Notes: generated by a model from the letters alone, not told the origin. A stretch of DNA of 64,000 bases from an uncultured Pseudoalteromonas sp. (GCA_947493455.1 CANLRB010000001.1:434001-498000); one strand, 5' to 3'; shown: positions 9,741 to 19,376, counted from the first letter of the stretch. A program made the numbers and translations.

Positions 9741-9974
9741 TTAACTTAATAACCAAATAGCTGCGACCGCGATTGCAACAACAACGACACGTATTATTGG
9801 CCAAACAAGTATTTTTAAGCTTTTTACTTTTAACTTTTTAATCGCTGCTTGCTCTGTACATGCCGCAACTTTATCTATATATGAATAACCAAGCTCTTCG
9901 TAACGCTGACATGCTGCTTTGTCAGCCGGGATTGCTTTTAACTCATCGTCTTTTTTTAGGACGTAAAAATCCAT
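9741..9974 (-). CDS. Small C-terminally membrane-anchored protein, unknown
   Basis: With the chosen start the product has 77 residues: a charged N-terminal part (FYVLKKDDELKAIPADKAAC), then one C-terminal transmembrane helix (VVVVAIAVAAIWLL). The frame stays open to 10055, but the upstream part is tryptophan/cysteine-rich and atypical. Neither start has a strong ribosome-binding site, so the N-terminus is uncertain. The gene converges on the preceding one. No family was recognised. Confidence 0.5.
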   Translation of the reverse strand: MDFYVLKKDDELKAIPADKAACQRYEELGYSYIDKVAACTEQAAIKKLKVKSLKILVWPIIRVVVVAIAVAAIWLLS

Positions 9975-10268
9975 AACACACCAATACATCAAAATACAAA
10001 GGTGAAACCATCTTGTATAAAATGGCTCGCCAATAGGCAAAAAATCGGCGCTCATTTAATAACAGAAATAAAAAAAACACAATACTTGTAGGGGAATTAT
10101 TACCATAAAGTCGTACTAATTTATTTACATTATTCGCATAGTAGGTACCTAACTCCATATCGCCCCCACAGTTGGTTACAATTAAACACAAATCAACCCG
10201 CTTTGTTTATGCTATTCGGTGCAGAACGTTGTTACAATACTCGCATAACTTTTGGAGAATTCAATTTT

Positions 10269-11105
10269 ATGGTTCAGTTGCGACGATTCATAGGTGCCTG
10301 TACATTGCTAGTTACCAGCGATCTTTTCGCAGCGCAGCTAACCATAGGTCAAAGTTATTCCGATAGGCCTATTAATTTTTCAGGCACAATTACAAGCGTT
10401 ACGCCAAGTGGCAATACATTTGGCTTCTCATTTGAGCCGATGGAAGAACTCAAGCTCTCACTCGATTACGTCAATTGGAAAACAAGTCAACGCGATATTA
10501 ATGAGCTGTCATTTAATAGTGATGCTAACTCATTGTCACTAACTACGAGCTATTATTTAGACGCCTTTATCGTATCTGCAAACTATACCCACTGGCGCAG
10601 TGATATAGAACTCACGCAATCCACAAGACAATTACAAAATGAATCAACTTCTGCGCCTAGTTACGGTTTCGCAGTTGGCTATGGCTATTTCGCTGGTGAT
10701 TGGTATATTGAGCCACATCTCGCCGTGCAGTACAATCAATGGCTGACACGAGATACCAGCCGATTTGCACTAAATGACCGACTCGAAGATGAGAGTATTT
10801 TAATTAGTTCGATGCTCTCACTATCACGCATCGTTTCACTGACAAGCGACACCTATTTTATTGCTGGCTCAATGCTACGATACAATTATGTTATTGATGG
10901 ACATAATAGCCGCCGACCAAATAGCTTACAAGCAAGCATTGGTCATCGCATACCAGCATCTCAAGACAAAGACTATTTTGAGTTGAGCGCATTTATCACC
11001 TATGACATTACTAAAAATTGGCTAATTGAATTAGACGCAAGCTTTAATTTAGATAATGCACCTGACAAGCATAGCTTTTCTTGGCGACTCGGATACCGGT
11101 TTTAG
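10269..11105 (+). CDS. Outer-membrane beta-barrel protein, unknown substrate
   Basis: A 278-residue protein with a signal peptide (MVQLRRFIGACTLLVTSDLFAA) and a mature part of alternating amphipathic strands. It ends in LGYRF, whose terminal aromatic residue is the usual outer-membrane insertion signal. The ATG at 10269 is chosen because it starts the signal peptide and has GGAG 11 bases upstream. The frame extends upstream to 10203 without a signal. Function is unknown; it resembles small 12-14-strand porin-like proteins. Confidence 0.65.
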   Translation: MVQLRRFIGACTLLVTSDLFAAQLTIGQSYSDRPINFSGTITSVTPSGNTFGFSFEPMEELKLSLDYVNWKTSQRDINELSFNSDANSLSLTTSYYLDAFIVSANYTHWRSDIELTQSTRQLQNESTSAPSYGFAVGYGYFAGDWYIEPHLAVQYNQWLTRDTSRFALNDRLEDESILISSMLSLSRIVSLTSDTYFIAGSMLRYNYVIDGHNSRRPNSLQASIGHRIPASQDKDYFELSAFITYDITKNWLIELDASFNLDNAPDKHSFSWRLGYRF

Positions 11106-11295
11106 CTTTTATGCCTGCTATACCTGCAGTAAATACAGAAGCGCCTACCATGCAGATTATGTTAAATTGGGTTATCTAATGATTTTCAAGCAGCTCAGCT
11201 GTCGAATTTTAACCAGCTAGTACTAGCTCAATTCAATAGTTATTGTTAGAATCATGAACATTAATTTTGGTCCCACAGAATGAGAGTAGAATAAG

Positions 11296-12018
11296 ATGGG
11301 AAGAGCATTTGAAGTTCGTAAAAACGCAATGGCGAAAACAGCTGCTGCAAAAACTAAAGTAAACTCAAAATACGGTAAAGAAATTTACGTGGTCGCGAAA
11401 AATGGCGGCGCTGATCCTGACACTAACCTCTCGTTAAAACGCTTAATCGAAAAAGCGAAAAAAGATCAAGTTCCAGCTCATGTAATCGACAAAGCTATTG
11501 AAAAAGCCGCAGGGGGTGCAGGCGAAGATTATCAACCGGCTCGCTATGAAGGATTTGGCCCAGGTAATTGTATGGTCATTATCGATTGCTTAACTGATAA
11601 CCCGAATAGAACAATTAAAGATGTCCGTCTTGCGTTTACTAAAACAGATTCAAAAATTGGTAGCCCAGGTACGGCTGCACATATGTTTGATCATCAAGCG
11701 GTATTTGCTTTTGCTGGCGACAACGATGAAGTCGTACTTGAAGCATTAATGATGGCAGACGTTGATGTCACTGATGTAGAAGTTGAAGACGGTATCGTTT
11801 CTGTATTTGCACCACATACTGAGTTTTTTGCGGTCAAAACAGCATTGGCAGAAGCTTTTCCTGATACCAAACTCGATGTAGAAGAAATAACTTTCGTACC
11901 ACAAACTCATGTTGATATTGAAGGCGATAATATTCCACTATTTAACAAATTTATCGACATGTTAAATGACGCAGATGATGTACAAAACATTTATCATAAT
12001 GCGATCGTAAAAGACTAA
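11296..12018 (+). CDS. yeeN: YebC/PmpR family protein, YeeN subgroup
   Basis: A 240-residue DUF28 protein. The N-terminal [15 protein letters not shown] and YGKEIYV block and the central RYEGFGPGN / NRTIKDVR / [11 protein letters not shown] motifs match the YeeN branch. YebC relatives act in transcriptional regulation and in relieving ribosome stalling at proline stretches; the YeeN role is less clear. The gene is single and followed by a strong bidirectional terminator. The subgroup assignment is from recalled similarity. Confidence 0.88.
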   Translation: MGRAFEVRKNAMAKTAAAKTKVNSKYGKEIYVVAKNGGADPDTNLSLKRLIEKAKKDQVPAHVIDKAIEKAAGGAGEDYQPARYEGFGPGNCMVIIDCLTDNPNRTIKDVRLAFTKTDSKIGSPGTAAHMFDHQAVFAFAGDNDEVVLEALMMADVDVTDVEVEDGIVSVFAPHTEFFAVKTALAEAFPDTKLDVEEITFVPQTHVDIEGDNIPLFNKFIDMLNDADDVQNIYHNAIVKD

Positions 12019-12033
12019 ATAAATCTAAATAAA

Positions 12034-12061
12034 AAACCGAGGTCTTTACCTCGGTTTTTTT
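12034..12061. terminator. Bidirectional terminator between yeeN and glcB
   Basis: Stem AACCGAGGT / ACCTCGGTT with a CTTT loop, flanked by an A-run on the left and a T-run on the right. It can serve both convergent genes. Confidence 0.88.
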
Positions 12062-12077
12062 GTAAAGCCCCTTTACA
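12061..12077. repeat. 17-bp palindrome TGTAAA-N5-TTTACA, copy 2
   Basis: Exact TGTAAA-GCCCC-TTTACA. It overlaps the glcB stop codon, between two convergent genes, a position that does not suit a promoter operator. This favours a DNA-organising role such as a ParB site. Confidence 0.6.
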
Positions 12078-14247
12078 TAGAAGTAATTCGTTTATACTCA
12101 AGTCTACGGCGGTGAAGAACAGGTTCAGTGTAACCGTTAGGCTGTTTGCTCCCAGTTAACACCAACTCAAGTGCAGCTTGAAATGCAATACTGTCTCTAT
12201 AGCTTTTGCTCATCGGTGTATAACCGAGATCGTGACTATTTTGCTGATCTACGACCTTTGCCATATTCTCAAATGTTGTTATAACTTGCTGCTCTGAACA
12301 GACATCATGGTATAGCCAATTCGCTATATGCTGCGACGAAATGCGCAATGTTGCTCTGTCTTCCATAAGTTCGATATGATTAATATCAGGCACTTTGGAA
12401 CAACCAATACCTTGCTCAACCCAGCGCACCATGTAACCTAATATGCCTTGCGCATTATTATTGAGCTCATTTTGTATCTCATCACTTGTCATCGCACCGG
12501 GTTCAGAGTGCAATGGCGGGCATAAGATATCATCAATGTGGTTTACTAAGTTTGATTTCATTTTTTGCTGCAATGATGGAACGTCAACTTGATGATAGTG
12601 CATCGCGTGCAACGTTGCTGCTGTAGGAGATGGGACCCATGCGGTATTTGCACCAGATTGAACATGACTGATCTTTTGCTCAATCATAGCGGCCATCTCG
12701 TCTGGCATTGGCCACATTCCTTTACCTATTTGCGCTTTCCCTGCAAGGCCACAATGTAATCCTGTAGCCACATTATTCTTTTCGTAAGCTTGAATCCACG
12801 GTTGTTGTTTTATTTTTTCTTTGGGTAACATAACACCCGCAAGCATACTGGTATGTATTTCATCACCGGTGCGATCTAAAAACCCTGTATTAATAAAAAT
12901 CACACGATTTTTAGCTTCATGAATACACGATGCGAGATTAACCGAGGTGCGGCGCTCTTCATCCATAATACCCATTTTTATCGTATTTTCTTCGAGCCCT
13001 AATAATGACTCTACTTTGCTAAAAAGCGTATTAGAAAAAGCGACTTCATCAGGCCCATGCATTTTGGGCTTAACAATATTTATCGAGTTAGCACTTGAAT
13101 TTGTTAACCCCGCTTCTCGATTTAAATCATGAAGTGCAATTAAACTCGTAATTACCGCATCCATAATGCCTTCATAAATTTCGTCACCGTTTTTGTCCAA
13201 AATCGCAGGGTTTGTCATCAAATGACCGACATTTCGTACAAGCATTAGACTGCGTCCTTTTAGTTTTGCGCTGTCTCCATTTAACTTAGTAAAACTAAGA
13301 TCTTCGTTAAGAGTACGCGCGACTGTCTTGCCTGCTTTATCAAACTTTGCAACCAAATCGCCTTGCATTAAACCTAGCCAGTTTTTATATACATTGAGCT
13401 TGTCTTCTGCATCAACCGCTGCTACTGAATCTTCACAATCCATAATTGTAGTCAGTGCAGATTCTAGAACAACATCCTTAATCGATGCCGGATCACGCTT
13501 TCCGATAGTACTTTCTTCATCAAACTCAATAACAATATGCAATCCATTATTGTTGAGTACAAGACTGCTTGGTCTATGCTTAGAACCGGTATAGCCAAGT
13601 AATTGTTCTTGGCTCGCGAGACCTGTTTGGGTTGAGTTTTCTAAGGTGACAATCAATTTTTCATCAACAATTGCATATTCGGTTGCTTGGCTATGTTGAC
13701 CGAATTTAAGCGGCAACGCTAAGTCCAAGAATTGCTTGGTATACTTAACAACCTGATCACCACGAATAACATTAAATGAATTTCCCTTCTCACAACCATT
13801 TTCTTCACTAATCACATCTGTGCCATATAAAGCATCATAAAGCGAACCCCAACGTGCATTAGCGGCATTCAATGCAAAACGCGCATTGCTCACTGGCACA
13901 ACAAGTTGTGGACCTGCTAATTTGGCTATTTCGGGTTCAACGTTGTCAATTTCTATATTAAAAGCGTGTGGAGTAGGGCGCAGATAATCAATATCGTATA
14001 AGAACTGTTTATATTGCTCATTGTCCCAATGAGGATGTTGTTGATGATACTGATCAATTTGAACTTGAAAATCATCACGTTTTCCTAATAGGGCTTTATT
14101 TATTGGCGTAAGCTCTGCAACTATTGTGCTAAAACCTTGCCAAAATTGCTCGAGTTCAATCCCTGTGCCTGGCAAAACTTGATGATTTAAAAAAGCATAA
14201 AGCTGTGCGTCAACCGCAAGTCCCGCGTGATTAATTCGTGTTGTCAT
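12073..14247 (-). CDS. glcB: Malate synthase G
   Basis: Condenses glyoxylate with acetyl-CoA to malate, the second step of the glyoxylate shunt. The 724-residue length matches the monomeric G form (E. coli GlcB about 723), not the shorter A form. Conserved stretches include LMLVRNVGHLMT with the catalytic arginine, GLHCGLAGKAQIGKGMWPMPDEM, and the C-terminal IGCSKVPDINHIELMEDRATLR with the catalytic aspartate. It is divergent from aceA across a 239-bp spacer with a perfect inverted repeat, so the two shunt genes are probably co-regulated. Confidence 0.96.
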   Translation of the reverse strand: MTTRINHAGLAVDAQLYAFLNHQVLPGTGIELEQFWQGFSTIVAELTPINKALLGKRDDFQVQIDQYHQQHPHWDNEQYKQFLYDIDYLRPTPHAFNIEIDNVEPEIAKLAGPQLVVPVSNARFALNAANARWGSLYDALYGTDVISEENGCEKGNSFNVIRGDQVVKYTKQFLDLALPLKFGQHSQATEYAIVDEKLIVTLENSTQTGLASQEQLLGYTGSKHRPSSLVLNNNGLHIVIEFDEESTIGKRDPASIKDVVLESALTTIMDCEDSVAAVDAEDKLNVYKNWLGLMQGDLVAKFDKAGKTVARTLNEDLSFTKLNGDSAKLKGRSLMLVRNVGHLMTNPAILDKNGDEIYEGIMDAVITSLIALHDLNREAGLTNSSANSINIVKPKMHGPDEVAFSNTLFSKVESLLGLEENTIKMGIMDEERRTSVNLASCIHEAKNRVIFINTGFLDRTGDEIHTSMLAGVMLPKEKIKQQPWIQAYEKNNVATGLHCGLAGKAQIGKGMWPMPDEMAAMIEQKISHVQSGANTAWVPSPTAATLHAMHYHQVDVPSLQQKMKSNLVNHIDDILCPPLHSEPGAMTSDEIQNELNNNAQGILGYMVRWVEQGIGCSKVPDINHIELMEDRATLRISSQHIANWLYHDVCSEQQVITTFENMAKVVDQQNSHDLGYTPMSKSYRDSIAFQAALELVLTGSKQPNGYTEPVLHRRRLEYKRITSM

Positions 14248-14336
14248 AATGATGCCTTGTTGGTTTTCATAGTTCTATTTTAATTTTTTATCACAAGAAT
14301 GCTCGTTTTCAGCATTCATTAGATAAATATTGATGA

Positions 14337-14383
14337 TAAACCCTATAAATTTTATAAATACATAAAAAAGCGGCTAGGGTTTA
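14337..14383. promoter_or_regulatory. Inverted repeat in the glcB-aceA control region
   Basis: Perfect 9-bp arms TAAACCCTA (14337-14345) and TAGGGTTTA (14375-14383), with arm starts 38 bp apart, in the shared upstream region of the two glyoxylate-shunt genes. It is likely a regulator site. No regulator gene is adjacent. Confidence 0.45.
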
Positions 14384-14486
14384 TTTAGACGCGCTACTCG
14401 TTCAATTAACAACCGCAAATATTTGCTTTGTTAGTAAGCGCTGTACTCAACCAGAAACATAATTTAAACAGGTTAAGGAATTACAG

Positions 14487-16082
14487 ATGGCTAATTATCA
14501 ACAACAAATCGACCATATCGCGACATTATGCAATGTAAATGGTAATTCATGGGATGCAATTAATCCGGAATCAGTAGCTCGAATGAAGCTACAAAACCGC
14601 TTTCAATCAGGGCTAGATATTGCTCGCTATACAGCGGATATAATGCGTAAAGACATGGAAAATTACGACAATGACCCATCGCTTTATACTCAATCTCTCG
14701 GTTGTTGGCATGGTTTCATCGGCCAACAAAAAATGATCTCCATTAAAAAACACTTTGAAAACAACACAGACCGCCGTTACCTTTACCTATCTGGTTGGAT
14801 GGTCGCAGCACTGAGAAGCGAATTTGGCCCATTACCAGACCAATCGATGCATGAAAAGACATCGGTGCCAGCACTGATTGAGGAGCTCTATACTTTCCTT
14901 CGTCAAGCAGATGCACGCGAACTTGGTGGCTTATTTCGTGAACTGGATGCAGCAAGAGATGCAAATGACCAAGACTTGGCAACAACAATTCAAGACAAAA
15001 TCGACAATCATGTAACGCATGTCGTGCCTATTATTGCAGATATTGACGCCGGTTTTGGTAATGAAGAGGCAACCTATTTACTAGCAAAGAAAATGATTGA
15101 AGCGGGTGCGTGTTGTATTCAAATCGAAAACCAAGTATCTGATGAAAAGCAATGTGGCCACCAAGATGGTAAAGTAACCGTTCCGCATGCCGACTTTTTA
15201 GCAAAAATTAACGCAGTACGCTATGCATTCTTAGAGCTTGGTGTCGACAACGGTGTGATTGTCGCACGAACAGATTCATTAGGTGCAGGGCTTACAAAAC
15301 AAATCGCAGTAACTAATGAGCCAGGCGACCTAGGTGATTTATATAACGCTTTCCTTGATGTTGAAGAAATAAATGAATCTGAACTAAGCAATGGTGATGT
15401 TGTATTAACTCGTGACGGCAAACTCGTTCGCCCGAAACGTTTAGCAAGCAACTTATTCCAATTTAGAAGTGGAACAGGTGAAGAACGTTGTATTTTAGAT
15501 TGCATCACTTCCTTACAAAATGGTGCAGATTTACTATGGATTGAAACTGAAAAGCCACATGTGCAGCAAATTGGCGACATGGTGCGAGAAATCCGAAAAG
15601 TAATTCCAAATGCAAAATTAGTCTACAATAATTCGCCATCATTCAACTGGACACTTAACTTCCGTCAACAAGTATTCGACGCCATGAGCGAAACGGGTCA
15701 AGATGTCTCGGCATATGATCGCGATGACTTAATGAGTCCAAAATATGATGAGACAGACCTAGGACGCCAGGCAGACGAAAAAATCCGTACTTTCCAAGCG
15801 GACGCGGCACGAGAAGCTGGTATATTCCATCATTTGATTACATTGCCAACGTATCACACTGCGGCACTTTCTACCGACAACTTAGCGCAAGAGTACTTTG
15901 GTGATAAAGGTATGTTAGGTTACGTAGAAGGCGTACAGCGTAAAGAAATCCGTCAAAGTATTGCCTGTGTTAAGCATCAAAATATGGCGGGCTCTGATAT
16001 GGGAGATGACCACAAAGGTTATTTCTCAGGTGAAGCTGCGTTGAAAGCGGCTGGTAAAGACAATACGATGAACCAATTTTAA
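14487..16082 (+). CDS. aceA: Isocitrate lyase, long (531-residue) type
   Basis: Cleaves isocitrate to glyoxylate and succinate, the first step of the glyoxylate shunt. The catalytic signature KQCGH is at residues 221-225 (C223), a variant of the KKCGH motif seen in the longer Pseudomonas-type enzymes. It is preceded by the metal-binding ADIDAGFGNEEATY segment. The length of 531 residues matches that class. GGTTAAGGA lies upstream of the ATG. It is divergent from glcB and ended by a terminator. Confidence 0.95.
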   Translation: MANYQQQIDHIATLCNVNGNSWDAINPESVARMKLQNRFQSGLDIARYTADIMRKDMENYDNDPSLYTQSLGCWHGFIGQQKMISIKKHFENNTDRRYLYLSGWMVAALRSEFGPLPDQSMHEKTSVPALIEELYTFLRQADARELGGLFRELDAARDANDQDLATTIQDKIDNHVTHVVPIIADIDAGFGNEEATYLLAKKMIEAGACCIQIENQVSDEKQCGHQDGKVTVPHADFLAKINAVRYAFLELGVDNGVIVARTDSLGAGLTKQIAVTNEPGDLGDLYNAFLDVEEINESELSNGDVVLTRDGKLVRPKRLASNLFQFRSGTGEERCILDCITSLQNGADLLWIETEKPHVQQIGDMVREIRKVIPNAKLVYNNSPSFNWTLNFRQQVFDAMSETGQDVSAYDRDDLMSPKYDETDLGRQADEKIRTFQADAAREAGIFHHLITLPTYHTAALSTDNLAQEYFGDKGMLGYVEGVQRKEIRQSIACVKHQNMAGSDMGDDHKGYFSGEAALKAAGKDNTMNQF

Positions 16083-16101
16083 GATCCCTAACTGTGATTC
16101 A

Positions 16102-16125
16102 AAAGGCCGCAAGGCCTTTTTTTAT
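16102..16125 (+). terminator. Terminator of aceA
   Basis: Stem AAAGGCC / GGCCTTT with a GCAA loop and a seven-base T-run, 20 bases after the aceA stop. Confidence 0.85.
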
Positions 16126-16188
16126 GGCAAAAAACTATTTATTTTTCGTCTAGTCACAAACCAAACTTAACAACAAAAAGAAATCCGA

Positions 16189-17006
16189 GATCAAAATTTT
16201 ACTAAGTGGAACATTGGCAGATCAGAATTTTATCAACTGATGTACACATCGCTTTTCAAATACAAAACCCCCCCGTTTTTATTTCGTATTATTAAAATAA
16301 CGTCTTAGTAGTTGTTAAAGATCAGTTTTTTACTAACTAAAAAGATGAGCTGAACCGTTAGATTCAGCCATCACACGCTATAGATCATAATTTTACTAAG
16401 TGTATTAAATTTCAGATCAGATTTTTACTAAGTTGAGATAATTATGAGATCAGTTTTTTACTAAGTTAGGGATACAGGAGATCATGATTTTACTAAGAGG
16501 ATAAATATAATAAGGAAAACAATGTGGTAAATTAACGATTGGATCAATATTTTACTAACTGCTCACTCAACCTAGATCGTAATTTTACTAACTAATCCAA
16601 TCCAAAGTCCCCATTTTTACTAACTTGGTACATCTACAGATCATAGAAATACTAACTCAATGTATAAAGATCAGATTTTTACTAACTAATTTATATCTCA
16701 CATTAAAAATTGCCAGATTCAGTCATTGAAAAATAAATAATTGAGATTTGAGAGCAAAAAATTACTAACATAGCGCTCCTTAATACACCTCAATAACAAG
16801 ATAATTAGGTTTTTTTGAATTGTGATATGCGGTGAGATCACGATTTTACTTACTTGTGGGAACAAACAAATAGCTTGTTAGTAAAAACATGATCTCTCAT
16901 GATGGAAAAATGAAAAAAGCGAAAAATAAAAGACGAAATACAAATGAAAATTTAGAAAAAACAAAGCTGGAAGACTTGAAGGAGCGAACAGTTAGTAAAA
17001 ATTTGC
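16189..17006. repeat. Distal iteron array (about 15 copies, consensus GATCANNATTTTACTAAST)
   Basis: Within a 935-bp gap between convergent genes, about 21-bp repeats run in one direction from 16189, 16220, 16320, 16383, 16415, 16448, 16480, 16542, 16575, 16639, 16669 and 16836. Degenerate copies are at 16607 and 16752. Neighbouring copies are 30-33 bp apart and several gaps are near multiples of this. Inverted copies lie at 16875-16894 and 16991-17006. Most begin with GATC. The same family occurs in the origin region at 42.2-42.7 kb. The inverted copy at 16877-16902 matches 42638-42663 at most positions. No DnaA box was seen here. Confidence 0.88.
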
Positions 17007-17017
17007 ATCGAACTCAA

Positions 17018-17632
17018 TTACGAGTTCAATGCTTTTTTAATCTGTTCAATATTCGTTGGGTTTTCTTTTTTCTTTGCAAGAAGTGCTTTTACACGAGCTA
17101 CTTTAACTTCATCGGCACTGCGCGATTTTGTATTCGTCTCAAATTGAGTTAACTTGTCTTTGATGCTCTCAACACGTGCATGGTTTAATTTTTCTTGTTC
17201 GGTATTTTCACAAACTAAGTGAATTGGATTCGCGGCAATCACGCCTTGCTGCTCCATTTTTTCTAGAAGTGCAGGGGAGGGCAGCTTAAGCATTGGCACT
17301 AAATTTAATAAGAAATCTCTCACTAATAATTTTTGCTGAATCGACATAGCCGATATGGCCTGATACAAGGAAGTGTGATTTAAAAAAAGTGTATGTAAAT
17401 GACTTCGAATTACCGATGTATTTAAATCCCGTGTATCGAGATTATTCGATGTGGGTGCTAATTCAGAAAGCGAAATACCTTCTGCTGCCATTTCTTTAAG
17501 CAGATCTTCGCTTGGCAATTGCAGTTGTGAAAAAACATATTCAATATTTCGTTTAACCTGAATTGAGTCTTTCATTTTATATTCTGAAAATACAAAAGAC
17601 ACATTTGCATAATCCGTCATTATATTGAACAT
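17018..17632 (-). CDS. Uncharacterised protein downstream of the PstS-OmpA fusion
   Basis: About 204 residues with the chosen ATG (MFNIMTDYANV). The frame can be extended to an ATG at 17665 or a TTG at 17686, and a shorter start MKDSIQVKRN at 17578 is possible. None has a convincing ribosome-binding site. It is helical and lysine/glutamate-rich at the C-terminus, with no signal peptide or membrane segment. It lies just after the PstS-OmpA gene on the same strand, so it is likely co-transcribed with it. Its 3' end borders the iteron array. No family recognised. Confidence 0.6.
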   Translation of the reverse strand: MFNIMTDYANVSFVFSEYKMKDSIQVKRNIEYVFSQLQLPSEDLLKEMAAEGISLSELAPTSNNLDTRDLNTSVIRSHLHTLFLNHTSLYQAISAMSIQQKLLVRDFLLNLVPMLKLPSPALLEKMEQQGVIAANPIHLVCENTEQEKLNHARVESIKDKLTQFETNTKSRSADEVKVARVKALLAKKKENPTNIEQIKKALNS

Positions 17633-17714
17633 TTCGTCACCGTAATAATAGAAAAGTTGCCACATTATACGATTCAAATGTGACAACTTTATTTATAAAT
17701 CAAAAAGTTTAGTG

Positions 17715-19376
17715 TTATAAAACCCACACTTCAACACGTCTATTTCGTTCTCTGCCTAATTCGCTGTCGTTATTAGCAACAGGCAACAATTCACCTAATC
17801 CCTCGACTGCATACACGGTAATTCCTCGGGCATTAAGCTCTTGCTCAACAACTTTTGCGCGTCTCAGTGATAGCAATTGATTTTTAGCTTTTTCACCAAT
17901 ACTGTCTGAGAAGCCCATTAAAACAATTTTCTTTTCAGGATTTTGTTCTACGAAACTAACTAAACGTTGTAAGTCACGCTTTCCCTTATTATCTAGGTCT
18001 TTATTCGCGTAATTAAAACGGAAATTAAGAGAAAGGCGTTGCCCAAGCGACGCATACTTTTGATAAGTTGGAGGTAATTGCGCATTTGAAATAACATTTT
18101 CCAAACGAATACTTTGTGAAATAAGTCCCTGCTCCTGAACAATTTTTTGGCCTTCATCGGAAATGGCAAAATGCGCAAACTCTTTAACTAATTCTTTTGA
18201 GTTAGTCGGCGTGTAAAAATACAAACGACGGGCAAGGGCGTAATCTTCAGTTGCAATAGTAAAACGAGTAGGGTAAATCGCTTTTGTTCCCTCACCTTCT
18301 GAGATTGCAAGCGCTTTATTGTATCCGATATAGTTTAAGCCAATAAATCCAATTGCATGCTCATCTTGTGACACCTTGCGAGAAAGCTCACTGCTCGACT
18401 CGAACCTTAATGCAGTACGACTTAATTCTGTGCCGTGTTTTTTCAATACTAACGATTTAAAGGTATCCCATGTACCTGAGTTGCCATCACGAGAATATAA
18501 GGTAATAGGCGCTCGTTCTCCGCCTATTTGCGACCAGTTATTAATTTCACCCGAATAAATAGCTGCCAATGTTTTTGTTGTAATCGCTTTTAGAGGGTTG
18601 TTCTGATTAACGATTACGGCAAGTCCATCAAGTGCGATAATATGCTCATTTCCCACCTTAGATAGGTCGCCCGTTTTTGTTCTTAACAGTGATATTTCTT
18701 TTGGTTTTACACGGCGAGATGCCATTCCCATATCAGCTAAATCATTTTTTAGCCCTTTGAATGCAGTTGAAGAACCGTGAGCTGCCATATCTACTTGATA
18801 TTGGGTGTCCTTTATCGTATAGGACAGGGTTCGCTCAACACTTAACTGTCCGGTTTGCCATTCTATATTTGAGGCCCCTTTCTTCGTTAAGAAAGCTTCA
18901 AGTAATGCGGGCGCTAGCTTTTCACCAATTGTATTTGAGCCGTGTAATTGGAACTCTTTTATAGCATATTCTTCGGTTTGAGATTCAGTAGCAACATTCT
19001 TGTCATTCGCCAAGACAGCTTGATTATTATTAGTAAGAGATTGGCTTTCAACAGTTCTTGTTTCTACAGTCTCTTGAGATTGCAGATACAAGAATGCCGC
19101 AGCAACTAAAGCAATGCATAGTCCAACCGCTCCCGAATACACAAAATAACGCTGCTTTCCAGATTCGCTAGGTGGTGCACTAGAAGGCTTAGTACCTTTT
19201 AAATTTGCCAAAATTAAATTTAGTTCAGGGCTATCAAGGCTACCTAACTCACCAATAACAAGATCGAAATACTCGTTATCAAGTAACATTTTTGATACAG
19301 ATATATCTATATCAAATAAAATTTTAGCTTCGGTTGCTAACTGATTTAATAACTCTTCCGTTTTTATTGTGGCCAT
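17715..19376 (-). CDS. Membrane-anchored PstS-like phosphate-binding domain fused to OmpA domain
   Basis: A 553-residue protein of unusual build. The N-terminal 75 residues are cytoplasmic and acidic. One transmembrane helix (about 77-98) follows, then a periplasmic PstS/PBP-like domain (about 140-410) with HGSSTAFKGL, YSRDGNSGTWDTF and IGFIGLNYIGY segments of the phosphate-binding family. The C-terminal OmpA-like peptidoglycan-binding domain (about 430-553) has GFSDSIG and RRAKVVEQEL. It is not a typical secreted PstS, so sensing or scaffolding is more likely than transport. It forms a probable operon with the next gene. Confidence 0.82.
   Translation of the reverse strand: MATIKTEELLNQLATEAKILFDIDISVSKMLLDNEYFDLVIGELGSLDSPELNLILANLKGTKPSSAPPSESGKQRYFVYSGAVGLCIALVAAAFLYLQSQETVETRTVESQSLTNNNQAVLANDKNVATESQTEEYAIKEFQLHGSNTIGEKLAPALLEAFLTKKGASNIEWQTGQLSVERTLSYTIKDTQYQVDMAAHGSSTAFKGLKNDLADMGMASRRVKPKEISLLRTKTGDLSKVGNEHIIALDGLAVIVNQNNPLKAITTKTLAAIYSGEINNWSQIGGERAPITLYSRDGNSGTWDTFKSLVLKKHGTELSRTALRFESSSELSRKVSQDEHAIGFIGLNYIGYNKALAISEGEGTKAIYPTRFTIATEDYALARRLYFYTPTNSKELVKEFAHFAISDEGQKIVQEQGLISQSIRLENVISNAQLPPTYQKYASLGQRLSLNFRFNYANKDLDNKGKRDLQRLVSFVEQNPEKKIVLMGFSDSIGEKAKNQLLSLRRAKVVEQELNARGITVYAVEGLGELLPVANNDSELGRERNRRVEVWVL

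Noticed and set aside
16189-16860. Distal repeats as a CRISPR array
   Set aside because: Repeats are degenerate, only about 21 bp, spacers are about 10 bp, and no cas genes are present; the repeats match the origin iterons.
16889-17152. 87-codon lysine-rich plus-strand frame at the right end of the distal iteron array
   Set aside because: Its start lies inside an inverted iteron and its last 135 bases run antisense through the end of the convergent 17018 gene. The second half is cysteine/phenylalanine-rich in a way typical of non-coding frames. A short remnant of a regulatory gene cannot be excluded.
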